64,000 nucleotides of DNA from Bosea vestrisii (lineage in GTDB: Bacteria; Pseudomonadota; Alphaproteobacteria; Rhizobiales; Beijerinckiaceae): positions 3,934,001 to 3,998,000 of the forward strand of contig NZ_CP126307.1 in assembly GCF_030144325.1 (NCBI RefSeq). The letters run 5' to 3'. Positions 8,465 through 16,368 of the stretch are shown one piece after another. The number at the start of each line of letters is the position of its first letter. Position 1 is the stretch's first letter. The notes below the pieces were generated by a model, which was not told the origin of the DNA, did not search any database, and worked only from the letters and a program-made list of their open reading frames with translations. Both the position numbers and the translations under genes were made by a program.

Positions 8465-9006
8465 GCGCCGGCAAGCTTCGCCGCTTCGATCCGGCGCGGC
8501 TCCTGACCGCTGCCGGCGCGCTGGCTCTGGCCGTGATGCTGCTTTGGACGATGGTCGACATCGCCGCCCGGCTCGCCTTCAACAAGCCGCTGCACGGCAC
8601 GCTCGACCTGGTCGAGGTCACGCTGGTGCTCGTCGCCTTCCTCGCCCTGCCCGAATGCTTCCGGCGCGACGAGCAGATCAAGGTCGATCTCTTCGACACC
8701 ATAGTCCGCCCACGGACGCTGGCGCTGATGCGGCTCGCGGGCGAGATCGCGACACTCGCCTTCCTCGCCTTGTTGGCCGTGACCCTGATCCAGCCGCTCG
8801 CCGACGCCTACCGCTTCGGCGACCAGAAGCCTGACCTGCCGGTGCCGGTCTTCCTGTTGCTGCTGGCGATCGAGTTCGCGCTGGTCGTCTCGGTCTTCGT
8901 CGTGCTCGGTCGCATAATCGGGCAAGTCCGCACGTTCCCGCGCTCTGCCGGCGCTGTCGCCTCGCCTCCTGCGGAGCTGCACGGCAACAACGGGGCAGCG
9001 TCATGA
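8461..9006 (+). CDS. TRAP transporter small permease (DctQ type)
   Basis: The 181-residue membrane protein starts at ATG overlapping the receptor stop (ATGA). Four hydrophobic segments are visible, beginning at about residues 14-34, 43-60, 88-108 and 127-148, which is the normal DctQ layout. DctQ is needed with the large permease for transport but its precise role is unsettled. The stop overlaps the next start by four bases, so the three TRAP genes are one translationally coupled unit. Confidence 0.9.
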   Translation: MSAGKLRRFDPARLLTAAGALALAVMLLWTMVDIAARLAFNKPLHGTLDLVEVTLVLVAFLALPECFRRDEQIKVDLFDTIVRPRTLALMRLAGEIATLAFLALLAVTLIQPLADAYRFGDQKPDLPVPVFLLLLAIEFALVVSVFVVLGRIIGQVRTFPRSAGAVASPPAELHGNNGAAS

Positions 9007-10310
9007 GCGCGACCTCCATCGGCCTGATCGGCATGGCAACGCTCGTCGGCATGATCATGGCGCGTATCCCGGTCGGCGTGGCGCTCGGCCTGGTCGGCTT
9101 CGTCGGCTATGCCGCCATCGACGGCTTCGCCAAGGCGCGCCTCGTCTTCGGCGCCGTCCCGCTCGAACTCTCCTCCGCCTATGCGCTCTCGGTGTTGCCG
9201 CTGTTCACGCTGATGGGCGCGCTGGCGACCATGGCCGGCCTGTCCGGCGACCTGTTCAGGGCGAGCAATGCCGTCTTTGCCGGCATGCGCGGCTCGCTCG
9301 CCATGGCGGCCGTCGGCGCCTCGGCCGCCTTCGGCGCGGTCTGCGGCTCGTCGCTGGCGACTGCCGCGACGATGAGCCGGATCTCGATCCCGGAAATGCT
9401 GAAGGCCGGCTACTCGCCGGCGCTGGCGGCTGGCGTGGTGGCCGCCGGCGGCACGCTCGGAATCCTGATCCCGCCTTCGCTGATCCTGATGATCTACGGC
9501 ATCATTGCCCAGCTCTCGATCATCAAGCTCTTCGCCGCGGCCCTGATCCCCGGGCTCGTCCTGACCGCGCTTTATCTCGTCACGGTCTGGATCTGGGTGC
9601 GGCTGCGGCCCGAGGCCGCGCCGAAGCTGCCGAGCCAGAGCAAGATGCAGGCGCTGCGGCTCGTCCTCAACATCTGGGACGTGGCGGCGCTCTTCCTCGT
9701 CACCTTCGGCGGCATCTATCTCGGCTGGTTCAGCCCGACCGAGGCCGCCGCCGTCGGCGCCTTCGGAGCACTGCTGCTCGGCCTGCTGCGCAAGGGCTTT
9801 GCCCGCGGCGATATCGCGACCGCCTTCACCGAGACGACGCGGATCACCGCCAATCTCGTGCTCATCGTGCTGGGATCGACGATCTTCGCGTATTTCGTCG
9901 TGCAGACCGGCATGGCGCAATCGGTGGTCAAGGGGATCACGGCGCTCGGCCTGTCGCCGCTGACGGTGATGCTGCTGCTGATCGCCTTCTATGTCTTCCT
10001 CGGCTGCTTCCTCGAGGGCATCGGCATGGTGTTGGTCACGGTGCCCGTGCTGCTGCCATTGGTGCTGTCGACCGGCTATGATCCGATCTGGTTCGGCGTG
10101 CTGCTGGTCATCGTCGTCGAGATCGGGCTGATCCACCCGCCCGTCGGCATGAACCTCTTCGTGATCCGCACCCAGGCGCCCGAAATCAGCCTCGGCGCGA
10201 TGTATCGCGGCGTCGTGCCGTTCCTGGTCGCACCCTTCATGCTGATCGCCATGCTGCTGGCCTGGCCGGATCTGGCGCTGTGGCTGCCCCGGTCGCTGTC
10301 ACTCAATTAG
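9003..10310 (+). CDS. TRAP transporter large permease (DctM type)
   Basis: The 435-residue protein is strongly hydrophobic with roughly a dozen membrane segments, the normal size of DctM. Family hallmarks include MSRISIPEMLKAGYSPALAAG, the following GGTLGILIPPSLILMIYG, and the C-terminal EIGLIHPPVGMNLFV. It carries substrate across the inner membrane, driven by the sodium gradient, after delivery by the DctP receptor. Its stop codon is the first side of an inverted repeat described separately. It is the last gene of a tightly packed run that began at 3741. Confidence 0.93.
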   Translation: MSATSIGLIGMATLVGMIMARIPVGVALGLVGFVGYAAIDGFAKARLVFGAVPLELSSAYALSVLPLFTLMGALATMAGLSGDLFRASNAVFAGMRGSLAMAAVGASAAFGAVCGSSLATAATMSRISIPEMLKAGYSPALAAGVVAAGGTLGILIPPSLILMIYGIIAQLSIIKLFAAALIPGLVLTALYLVTVWIWVRLRPEAAPKLPSQSKMQALRLVLNIWDVAALFLVTFGGIYLGWFSPTEAAAVGAFGALLLGLLRKGFARGDIATAFTETTRITANLVLIVLGSTIFAYFVVQTGMAQSVVKGITALGLSPLTVMLLLIAFYVFLGCFLEGIGMVLVTVPVLLPLVLSTGYDPIWFGVLLVIVVEIGLIHPPVGMNLFVIRTQAPEISLGAMYRGVVPFLVAPFMLIAMLLAWPDLALWLPRSLSLN

Positions 10311-10378
10311 CGCGCCGCTCTCGGTCCAGGCTTCGATCGCTCCCACGCCAAGGCGAGCGGCGCGCGAACGATCGAAGC
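10310..10378 (+). promoter_or_regulatory. Two interleaved inverted repeats between dctM-type gene and aconitase X
   Basis: Stem 1 pairs GCGCGCCGCTC (10310-10320) with GAGCGGCGCGC (10355-10365), 11 perfect pairs. Stem 2 pairs GCTTCGATCG (10330-10339) with CGATCGAAGC (10369-10378), 10 perfect pairs. The arms alternate 1-2-1'-2', so the RNA can form either hairpin or a pseudoknot-like fold, but not two simple hairpins together. There is no U run, so it is not a plain terminator. The rest of 10379-10546 shows no clear motif. Confidence 0.5.
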
Positions 10379-10546
10379 GTCATGGAAGATGAGCTCCTGC
10401 CCCGGCGGCTACGATGTGCTCGTTCAGGCCTTGACGAAGGGCGGGCTTCAATACGCACTTGCCATTCGATGATATCAGCTTTGCCGGAAGAGGGCTTCGC
10501 CCGCCGACTCCGTTCTAGCTCCCCAGCGTTTTCGTTGATCAGTGAC

Positions 10547-12274
10547 ATGAACTCTGCCGCACGACATGATAACGGGATCGCTGTCGCTCCTGGCGACGCC
10601 GCCGGGCCGGTCGTCGTCCTGAGCGAGGCCCTGAGCTTCTGGGGCGGCGTCGATCCCGCCACGGGAGTGGTCATCGACGTGCACCATCCCTCGCATGGCG
10701 TCTTACTCGCCGGTGCGGTCGTGATGATGCCGAGCAGCCGAGGCTCCTGCTCCGGTTCGGGCGTGCTGCTGGAACTCGCGCTCTCGGGCAGGAATCCCGC
10801 GGCCCTGATCTTCGCCGGTCCGGAAGACACGCTGACGCTAGGTGCGATCGTCGCCTCGGAGATGTTCGGGCGACGCATCCCCGTCATTCGTCTTTCGGAA
10901 GCGGCCTTTGCCGCTCTGGCGGCAGCGACGGACGCGACGATCGCACCGGACGGCATATCGGCGGATGGCGGGCGCGCGCGGATCCCCCTTTCCGCGACAG
11001 CCCATGACGACCTGCAGCTTTCTCCTGCCGACCATCGCATGCTCGCCGGGGCCGAGGGGATCGCCGCCCGGCAGGCGATGCGCATCATCTGCGCCATGGC
11101 TCGCCAACAGGGCGCGGCCGACCTCATTGATGTGACGCGGGCTCATGTCGACGGCTGCATCTATGCCGGCCCGGCCAATCTGATCTTTGCCGAAAAGATG
11201 GAGGAGCTCGGAGCACGCGCTCGCGTCCCAACGACGATGAACGCCATCTCGATCGATCATGCGAACTGGCGCCGCCAGGGCGTGGCACGCGATTTCGGTG
11301 AACCTGCGACGCGCCTCGCCGACGCCTATGTCCGCATGGGCTGCCAGGCAAGCTTCACCTGCGCGCCCTATTCCCTGCCGGATCCGCCGGGTTTCGGAGA
11401 GGCGATCGGCTGGTCGGAATCGAATGCGGTGATCTTCGCCAATTCCGTGCTCGGAGCCCGGACGGCAAAGCATCCGGACTTTCTGGATTTCTGCATCGCC
11501 ATCACCGGCCGGGCACCGCGCGCCGGGGCTTTCCTCGACGAGGGCAGGCGGGCGCGCCGCGTGGTCCGGGTCGACCTGCCGGATGGCGCGGATGCCTCGG
11601 CCTGGCCCTTGATCGGCTATCTCGCCGGCCTCGCCTCGCCCGATCGAATCCCGCTGATCAAGGGCCTCGCGAAGACACGGCCGACACGAGACGATCTCAA
11701 GGCGCTCTGCGCCGCCTTCGGGACGACCTCCGCCGCGGCCATGCTGCATGTCGAGGGCATCACGCCGGAAGCGGAAAGCCTCGGCGGCACTACCGAGGAT
11801 GAGATTTTGGTGACGCGCGAAGACCTTGCTGCCGGCTGGCTCAAGCTGAGCAGCGGTCCCTCGGATGTCGATCTCGTCGCCATCGGCAGCCCTCATGCCT
11901 CCCTCGACGAATGCCGGGCTGTTGCGCAACGGCTCGATGGCCGCCCCCTCGCAAAGACCATCGCCGTGATCATCACGGCCGGGAGAGAGGTCGTGGCCGC
12001 AGCGGAGGCCGATGGCACGATGACGAGGTTGCGCGAGAGCGGCGTCGCCATCATTCCCGACCTCTGCTGGTGCTCGATCACGCGCCCGGTCTTTCCTGAG
12101 CAGGCCAAGGTCGTCCTGACCACCTCCGGCAAATACGCCCATTACGGGCCAGGGCTCTCTGGCTGCGTGGTGAGGCTCGGCACCCTCGACGACTGCATCG
12201 AGGCTGCTCTCACAGGTGTCGCACCCGCCCGCTTGCCGGGCTGGCTCGTCGGGGCTGTCGTGGTCTCGGCATGA
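10547..12274 (+). CDS. Single-chain aconitase X family hydro-lyase
   Basis: The 575-residue protein fuses both AcnX parts. Residues about 20-140 are the small swivelling domain (PVVVLSEALSFWGG, MPSSRGSCSGSGVLLE, GRRIPVI). From about 155 follows the large catalytic domain (LSPADHRMLAGAEGIA, DVTRAHVDGCIYAGPANL, IGWSESNAVIFANSVLGART). Characterised fused bacterial AcnX enzymes dehydrate cis-3-hydroxy-L-proline; archaeal ones act on mevalonate phosphate. The substrate here is unknown. ATG at 10547 is chosen because the family sequence begins soon after; upstream residues in frame look non-coding. No good ribosome binding site is visible, and 236 bases separate it from the TRAP genes, so it may have its own control. 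Confidence 0.85.
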   Translation: MNSAARHDNGIAVAPGDAAGPVVVLSEALSFWGGVDPATGVVIDVHHPSHGVLLAGAVVMMPSSRGSCSGSGVLLELALSGRNPAALIFAGPEDTLTLGAIVASEMFGRRIPVIRLSEAAFAALAAATDATIAPDGISADGGRARIPLSATAHDDLQLSPADHRMLAGAEGIAARQAMRIICAMARQQGAADLIDVTRAHVDGCIYAGPANLIFAEKMEELGARARVPTTMNAISIDHANWRRQGVARDFGEPATRLADAYVRMGCQASFTCAPYSLPDPPGFGEAIGWSESNAVIFANSVLGARTAKHPDFLDFCIAITGRAPRAGAFLDEGRRARRVVRVDLPDGADASAWPLIGYLAGLASPDRIPLIKGLAKTRPTRDDLKALCAAFGTTSAAAMLHVEGITPEAESLGGTTEDEILVTREDLAAGWLKLSSGPSDVDLVAIGSPHASLDECRAVAQRLDGRPLAKTIAVIITAGREVVAAAEADGTMTRLRESGVAIIPDLCWCSITRPVFPEQAKVVLTTSGKYAHYGPGLSGCVVRLGTLDDCIEAALTGVAPARLPGWLVGAVVVSA

Positions 12275-12399
12275 ACGCGCTGCGCCCGCCCGGCACGAAA
12301 ATGCTTGGCAGGAGAAGTCTTTTTGTCTTGGACCGGGCATACGGCGCACGGTCTAGTCCTGCGAGAGGCGCATCCGCCAGCGCCATCGGAGAATTCGCC

Positions 12400-12606
12400 A
12401 TGCCGCTCATTCGCATCGAGCCTGTCGAGGATCACGCCACGGGCCGCTTCGCGATCGAGATCTATTATCCGGCGGACGCAGAACGTCCGCTGGTCACGAC
12501 GGCCCCCCGCTACAAGAGCGCCGCTGCGGCTGAACAGGACACGATCGCGATCCTCGCCTCGAACGCCAACAATCCCGCTCCGGAGGAGCCGGCCAACCGG
12601 CGGTAG
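12400..12606 (+). CDS. Small conserved-looking protein, function unknown
   Basis: A 68-residue protein starts at ATG 12400, preceded by GGAGA seven bases upstream. It begins MPLIRIEPVEDHATGRFAIE, continues with IYYPADAERPLVTTAPRYKS, and ends in a proline-rich polar tail. The in-frame region before this ATG looks non-coding. No membrane segment or signal peptide is present, so it is likely cytoplasmic. I do not recognise a family. It lies between the aconitase X gene and the convergent phthalate dihydrodiol dehydrogenase gene. Confidence 0.6.
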   Translation: MPLIRIEPVEDHATGRFAIEIYYPADAERPLVTTAPRYKSAAAAEQDTIAILASNANNPAPEEPANRR

Positions 12607-12623
12607 CGGGTCGTCACACCGGC

Positions 12624-13826
12624 TCAGTCCGGCGCGACCTGATGCTGGAGCGCGATCTCGCGGCCCGAACGCGCCGATTCCAGGATCGCGAGGCAGACTT
12701 CGAGGGTCGCCATTCCCCAGGCGCCGGAGTGCAATGGCGCGATGCCGGACCTGACGGCCGCATAAAGCTCATCGATGACTTCGGCGCGGGGAACGGTCGG
12801 CGCCGGCAGCGCCTCCAGCCAACGGCTATCGTCGGCGTAGACCATCACACCCTCGGCCAGTGGGCGAAGGTCAGCCAGCTCGCAGCAGACCGTGATCGGC
12901 CCGAAATGATTGTGCCCGGGGGGCGCCATTGGCGCCGCGATAGCGCTTTTCGCCACGCCATAGGTGCGGGTATTCTTGAGCGCCGCCTCTTCCTCGGGCG
13001 TCGAAACCCCAGCCAACCCGCGCCGCGCCGTGCCGTAACTTTCGGGGTCGCGCCGCTGGCCCATCTCGCCGATCCAGCCGAGCTGCTCGTCGCTGTCATA
13101 GCGACCATAGCCGCTATAGGTCAGCGTCGCGCTGGCTCCGTCCGCGAAGACGAGGAGTGCCTGATAAGCGCCTTCCGTCGGGCGCGCCGGGTCGAAGCGG
13201 CCGGTTGTGGCGCGCACGGTCGAGACCAGCCCGCCACCCAGCAGCCGGACGATATCGACCTGATGGGCGCCCTGGCTGAACACCACGCCGCCGCCTTGCG
13301 CGGTATCGAGCTCCTCTGGCCGGCGCGGCCGGTAGAGGAAATCGGTGTGGTTCGAGGCCGTGATCATCCGGGCGCGGCCGAAGCGGCCCGAACGGATAAG
13401 CTCGGCGGTGCTGAGATAGGGCGCGTCGTAGGAATGGCTGTGCCCGACGAGGAGATGCACGCCGCCGACATCAGCCGCTTCGATCATCGCCTGGCAGTCG
13501 GCGATGGTCAGCGCCATCGGCTTCTCGACGAGGACATGCTTGCCATGGGCCGCGGCGAGGCGGACATGGGCGACATGGAACTGGTGCGGCGAAGCGATGT
13601 AGAGCGCCTCGACCGCATCGTCGGCGCAGAGCTTCTCGACACTGTCATAGCTGCGCGCCGGTGAACCCGCCTGGGAGAAATCGCTCTCGAACTGCCGGCG
13701 CGCCTCCTCACGCGGGTCGGCGGCGGCGACTAGCCGCACGAGGGGGTGATGCGCCAGGGTTGGCAGCATCAACATGAAGGCGCGTCCCAATCCGACGACG
13801 CCCAGACGTAGCGGTTCAGTCATCAC
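12624..13826 (-). CDS. Phthalate 4,5-dihydrodiol dehydrogenase-like Gfo/Idh/MocA protein
   Basis: The 400-residue protein has an N-terminal Rossmann domain with GVVGLG (residues 9-14) and the family lysine motif EKP at 101-103, followed by the Gfo/Idh/MocA C-terminal domain. In phthalate degraders (Pht4/OphB) such an enzyme oxidises cis-4,5-dihydrodihydroxyphthalate to 4,5-dihydroxyphthalate with NAD. Its head start is seven bases from the stop of the ferredoxin reductase gene, and a phthalate-type Rieske oxygenase is divergent from that reductase. This is the expected pathway partner set. The general family also oxidises sugars, so the assignment leans on context. Confidence 0.85.
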   Translation of the reverse strand: MMTEPLRLGVVGLGRAFMLMLPTLAHHPLVRLVAAADPREEARRQFESDFSQAGSPARSYDSVEKLCADDAVEALYIASPHQFHVAHVRLAAAHGKHVLVEKPMALTIADCQAMIEAADVGGVHLLVGHSHSYDAPYLSTAELIRSGRFGRARMITASNHTDFLYRPRRPEELDTAQGGGVVFSQGAHQVDIVRLLGGGLVSTVRATTGRFDPARPTEGAYQALLVFADGASATLTYSGYGRYDSDEQLGWIGEMGQRRDPESYGTARRGLAGVSTPEEEAALKNTRTYGVAKSAIAAPMAPPGHNHFGPITVCCELADLRPLAEGVMVYADDSRWLEALPAPTVPRAEVIDELYAAVRSGIAPLHSGAWGMATLEVCLAILESARSGREIALQHQVAPD

Positions 13827-13833
13827 AGGGATC

Positions 13834-14793
13834 CTAAAGGTCGAGCACGAGTTCGGCGGATTTCGCCCGCGATACGCAGATCATGATGTTACGGGCGCGC
13901 TCGTGCTCGGCTAGCGCCAGATCGCGATGGTCGGGATCGCCCGAGACGAGCCGTGTCCGGCAAGTGCCACAGGTGCCGCTTTCGCAGGATGAGGGCAGCA
14001 CCTTGCCGGCCTCGCGCAGCAGCTCCAGGATCGACTTGTCGGCTGGCACTTCGAAGCGCTCTCCACTTTTCGCCAGCACGACGGTGAACGGCGCATTGTC
14101 TTCCGGCCGGGCCCTGGCCGCGCCGAAATCCTCGAAATGCACGGCGGCCGACGACCAGTGCCCGGTCATGTCCCGCACCGCCTCCATCAATCCGCGCGGC
14201 CCGCAGCAATAGAGATGGGCGCCTTTCGGCTCCTCCAGGATCGGCCAGAGATCATAAGCCTTGTCCGGATCGCCGCCGTCATGGTGGATCACCACCTTGC
14301 CGCGGAATTCCGGCGTCAGGAACTCGTCCCGGAAGGCCATCATCTCCGGGCTGCGCGTGAAATAATAGAGCTTGAACGGCTTGGCCCGCGTCGCCAGCAG
14401 ATGCTTGATCATCGCCCGGATCGGCGTGATGCCGATGCCGCCGGCGATGAAGATATAGCTGGACGGACCGGGCTTCAGCGCGAAATCGTTACGCGGCGCC
14501 GTGATCGCGATCTCGTCGCCGACATGCGTCCTGTCGATCAGGCTGATCGAGCCGCCACGCCCGCCGAGCTCCTTCTTGACGGCGATGACGTAGTGATCGG
14601 CCTCGCCGGGATCGTTGCAGAGCGAGTATTTCCGCAGCTCGCCGTTTGGGACCCTGACGCCGAGATGGGCGCCGGGCGTGAACGGCGCCAGCGCCTTCCC
14701 GTCGGCAGGGCGCAGCTCGAACAGGCAGATGTCCTGCGCAACCATCTGCTTGTCCGCGATCGTGACCCGGATGGTCGCTGCTTCCTCGCTCAT
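13834..14793 (-). CDS. Phthalate dioxygenase reductase-type oxidoreductase (flavin, NAD, 2Fe-2S)
   Basis: The 319-residue protein has a flavin-binding barrel with RKYS at 54-57, an NAD-binding domain (FIAGGIGITPIRAM near 115-128, then YCCGPRGLMEAV) and a C-terminal plant-type ferredoxin domain. The cluster cysteines are Cys270, Cys275, Cys278 and Cys306 (C-x4-C-x2-C-x27-C). This order is that of class IA reductases such as phthalate dioxygenase reductase. It passes electrons from NADH to the Rieske centre of the oxygenase encoded divergently at 14908. It probably shares a transcript with the dihydrodiol dehydrogenase seven bases downstream. Confidence 0.92.
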   Translation of the reverse strand: MSEEAATIRVTIADKQMVAQDICLFELRPADGKALAPFTPGAHLGVRVPNGELRKYSLCNDPGEADHYVIAVKKELGGRGGSISLIDRTHVGDEIAITAPRNDFALKPGPSSYIFIAGGIGITPIRAMIKHLLATRAKPFKLYYFTRSPEMMAFRDEFLTPEFRGKVVIHHDGGDPDKAYDLWPILEEPKGAHLYCCGPRGLMEAVRDMTGHWSSAAVHFEDFGAARARPEDNAPFTVVLAKSGERFEVPADKSILELLREAGKVLPSSCESGTCGTCRTRLVSGDPDHRDLALAEHERARNIMICVSRAKSAELVLDL

Positions 14794-14846
14794 GTTCCCC
14801 TCCGCGAGCCGCTCTCGACAAGCGTTTCGAACCGGACTAATCTCAC

Positions 14847-14862
14847 ACTTAGATACCTAAGT
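14847..14862. promoter_or_regulatory. Palindromic operator candidate in the phthalate divergent promoter
   Basis: ACTTAG-ATAC-CTAAGT is a perfect six-base inverted repeat with a four-base centre. It lies in the 114-base gap between the reductase and Rieske oxygenase genes, within an AT-richer patch that also contains GTAATTTAG. Its size and symmetry suit a MarR-type dimer, and a MarR gene is present at 19706-20212. Which regulator binds it is inference. Confidence 0.5.
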
Positions 14863-14907
14863 AATTTAGCGCTGGCTAGTCCGAAGCGCTTTTTGGGAGG
14901 GGTCCGC

Positions 14908-16242
14908 ATGCTCACCCGCGAAGAGAACGAACTGCTCTGCCGCGTCGAGGGCGACACTCCGATGGGCGGGCTGATGCGGCGGCACTGGGTGCCGGCGCTC
15001 CTCTCCGAGCAGCTCGTCGAGAGCGACGGGGCGCCGGTTCGCGTCCGGCTCTTCGGCGAGGATCTCGTCGCTTTCCGCGACACCGACGGGCGCATCGGCG
15101 TGCTCGGTGAGTTCTGCCCGCATCGCAAGGCCTCGCTGTTCTTCGGGCGGAACGAGGAATGCGGGCTGCGCTGCCTCTACCATGGCTGGAAGTTCGACGT
15201 GGACGGCAAGGTGCTGGAGATGGTCTCCGAGCCGGCCGAAAGCGGCTTCGCCGAGAAGGTCCAGCACAAGGCCTATCCAACGCAGGAGGCCGGCGGCTTC
15301 ATCTGGGTCTATATGGGGCCGAAGGAGCTGATGCCGGAATTCGAGCCGCCGCCCTGGGCCCCAACGCCTGAAGCCAAGGTCTCGATCGTGAAGATCGACC
15401 TGCCGTGCAACTGGGCGCAGATCATGGAAGGGCAGATCGATTCCGCCCATTCCTCCAGCCTGCACTCATCCGACATGAAACCCGCCCGCGTGACCACCGC
15501 GGGCACGACGGCGACGCACTGGACGCGGCCGTCGACGGACAAGAATCCGCGCATCCAGGTTCAGCTGACGAATTACGGCTTCCGCTATGCCGCGATCCGG
15601 CGCCCGATCGTCAACGCGCAGACGCATGACTACATCCGGCTGACGGTCTTCGTCGCACCGTTCGCGGCGCTGATCCCGCCGAATGCCTCCTACAATGTCG
15701 CAACGGTGATCGTGCCCAAGGACGACGTATCCAGCTATTTCCACTTCATCGCCTGGGGCAATGACGACTGCATCGACCAGGAGAGCTGGCGCAAGTTCTG
15801 CGTCGCGCAGGTCGGCATCGACCTCGACAAGACCTACAAGCCGATGCTGCGCAACAAGGCGAACAACTACCTGCAGGACCGCAAGGCGATGAAGCTGGGG
15901 GATTTCACCGGCGTGCCGGGGATCCCGAACCAGGACATCATGATGTGGGAATCGATGGGGCCGATCGCCGACCGCACCAGCGAGCGCCTCGGCGCCAGCG
16001 ACATCGCCATCGTCCAGTTCCGCCGCGTGATGATCGATGCCGCGCGCAAGCATGCCGCCGGCAGCGAGGCCATCGGCCTGATCCAGCCGCATATCCCGCA
16101 GGCGAAGCTGCGCTCCTACCAGGGCATCGTTCCCAAGAGCGAGGACTGGCGCAAGCTCGGTGCGTCGAACGAGGAGGTCGCGGTGCTCGACGGGATGGAG
16201 CAAGACGAGACCGAAGCCGAGATGGCGGCTGCGCGGGGCTAA
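14908..16242 (+). CDS. Phthalate 4,5-dioxygenase-type Rieske oxygenase
   Basis: The 444-residue protein starts after GGGAGGGG. It carries a Rieske 2Fe-2S site C-x-H ... C-x2-H at Cys70, His72, Cys89 and His92 (CPHRK, CLYHGW), then a non-haem iron site with His181 and His186 in the SAHSSSLHSSD region. The opening MLTREENELLCRVEGDTPMG is characteristic of phthalate 4,5-dioxygenase (Pht3/OphA2). It would form phthalate cis-4,5-dihydrodiol using electrons from the reductase on the other side of the shared promoter. The pathway partners around it support phthalate, though other carboxylated aromatics cannot be excluded. Confidence 0.9.
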   Translation: MLTREENELLCRVEGDTPMGGLMRRHWVPALLSEQLVESDGAPVRVRLFGEDLVAFRDTDGRIGVLGEFCPHRKASLFFGRNEECGLRCLYHGWKFDVDGKVLEMVSEPAESGFAEKVQHKAYPTQEAGGFIWVYMGPKELMPEFEPPPWAPTPEAKVSIVKIDLPCNWAQIMEGQIDSAHSSSLHSSDMKPARVTTAGTTATHWTRPSTDKNPRIQVQLTNYGFRYAAIRRPIVNAQTHDYIRLTVFVAPFAALIPPNASYNVATVIVPKDDVSSYFHFIAWGNDDCIDQESWRKFCVAQVGIDLDKTYKPMLRNKANNYLQDRKAMKLGDFTGVPGIPNQDIMMWESMGPIADRTSERLGASDIAIVQFRRVMIDAARKHAAGSEAIGLIQPHIPQAKLRSYQGIVPKSEDWRKLGASNEEVAVLDGMEQDETEAEMAAARG

Positions 16243-16368
16243 CCGGCAACGTCTCGCAACTGCGAAGTAGTCTTTCGGCATCGCGGCCAAAGCGGGAAAG
16301 TCTTTGAACGCAGCCTGTACGTGCGCGAGTGTTCGCGCCGACGCGCACACCCTGCCGTGAGATCAGCC

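Noticed and set aside
8808..10136. A 442-codon minus-strand open frame opposite the TRAP genes
   Set aside because: Composition is highly polar and repetitive (Gln, His, Arg, Asp), the mirror of membrane-protein codons; no motif.
12642..13664. A 340-codon plus-strand open frame
   Set aside because: It is opposite the dihydrodiol dehydrogenase gene, which has clear Rossmann and EKP motifs.
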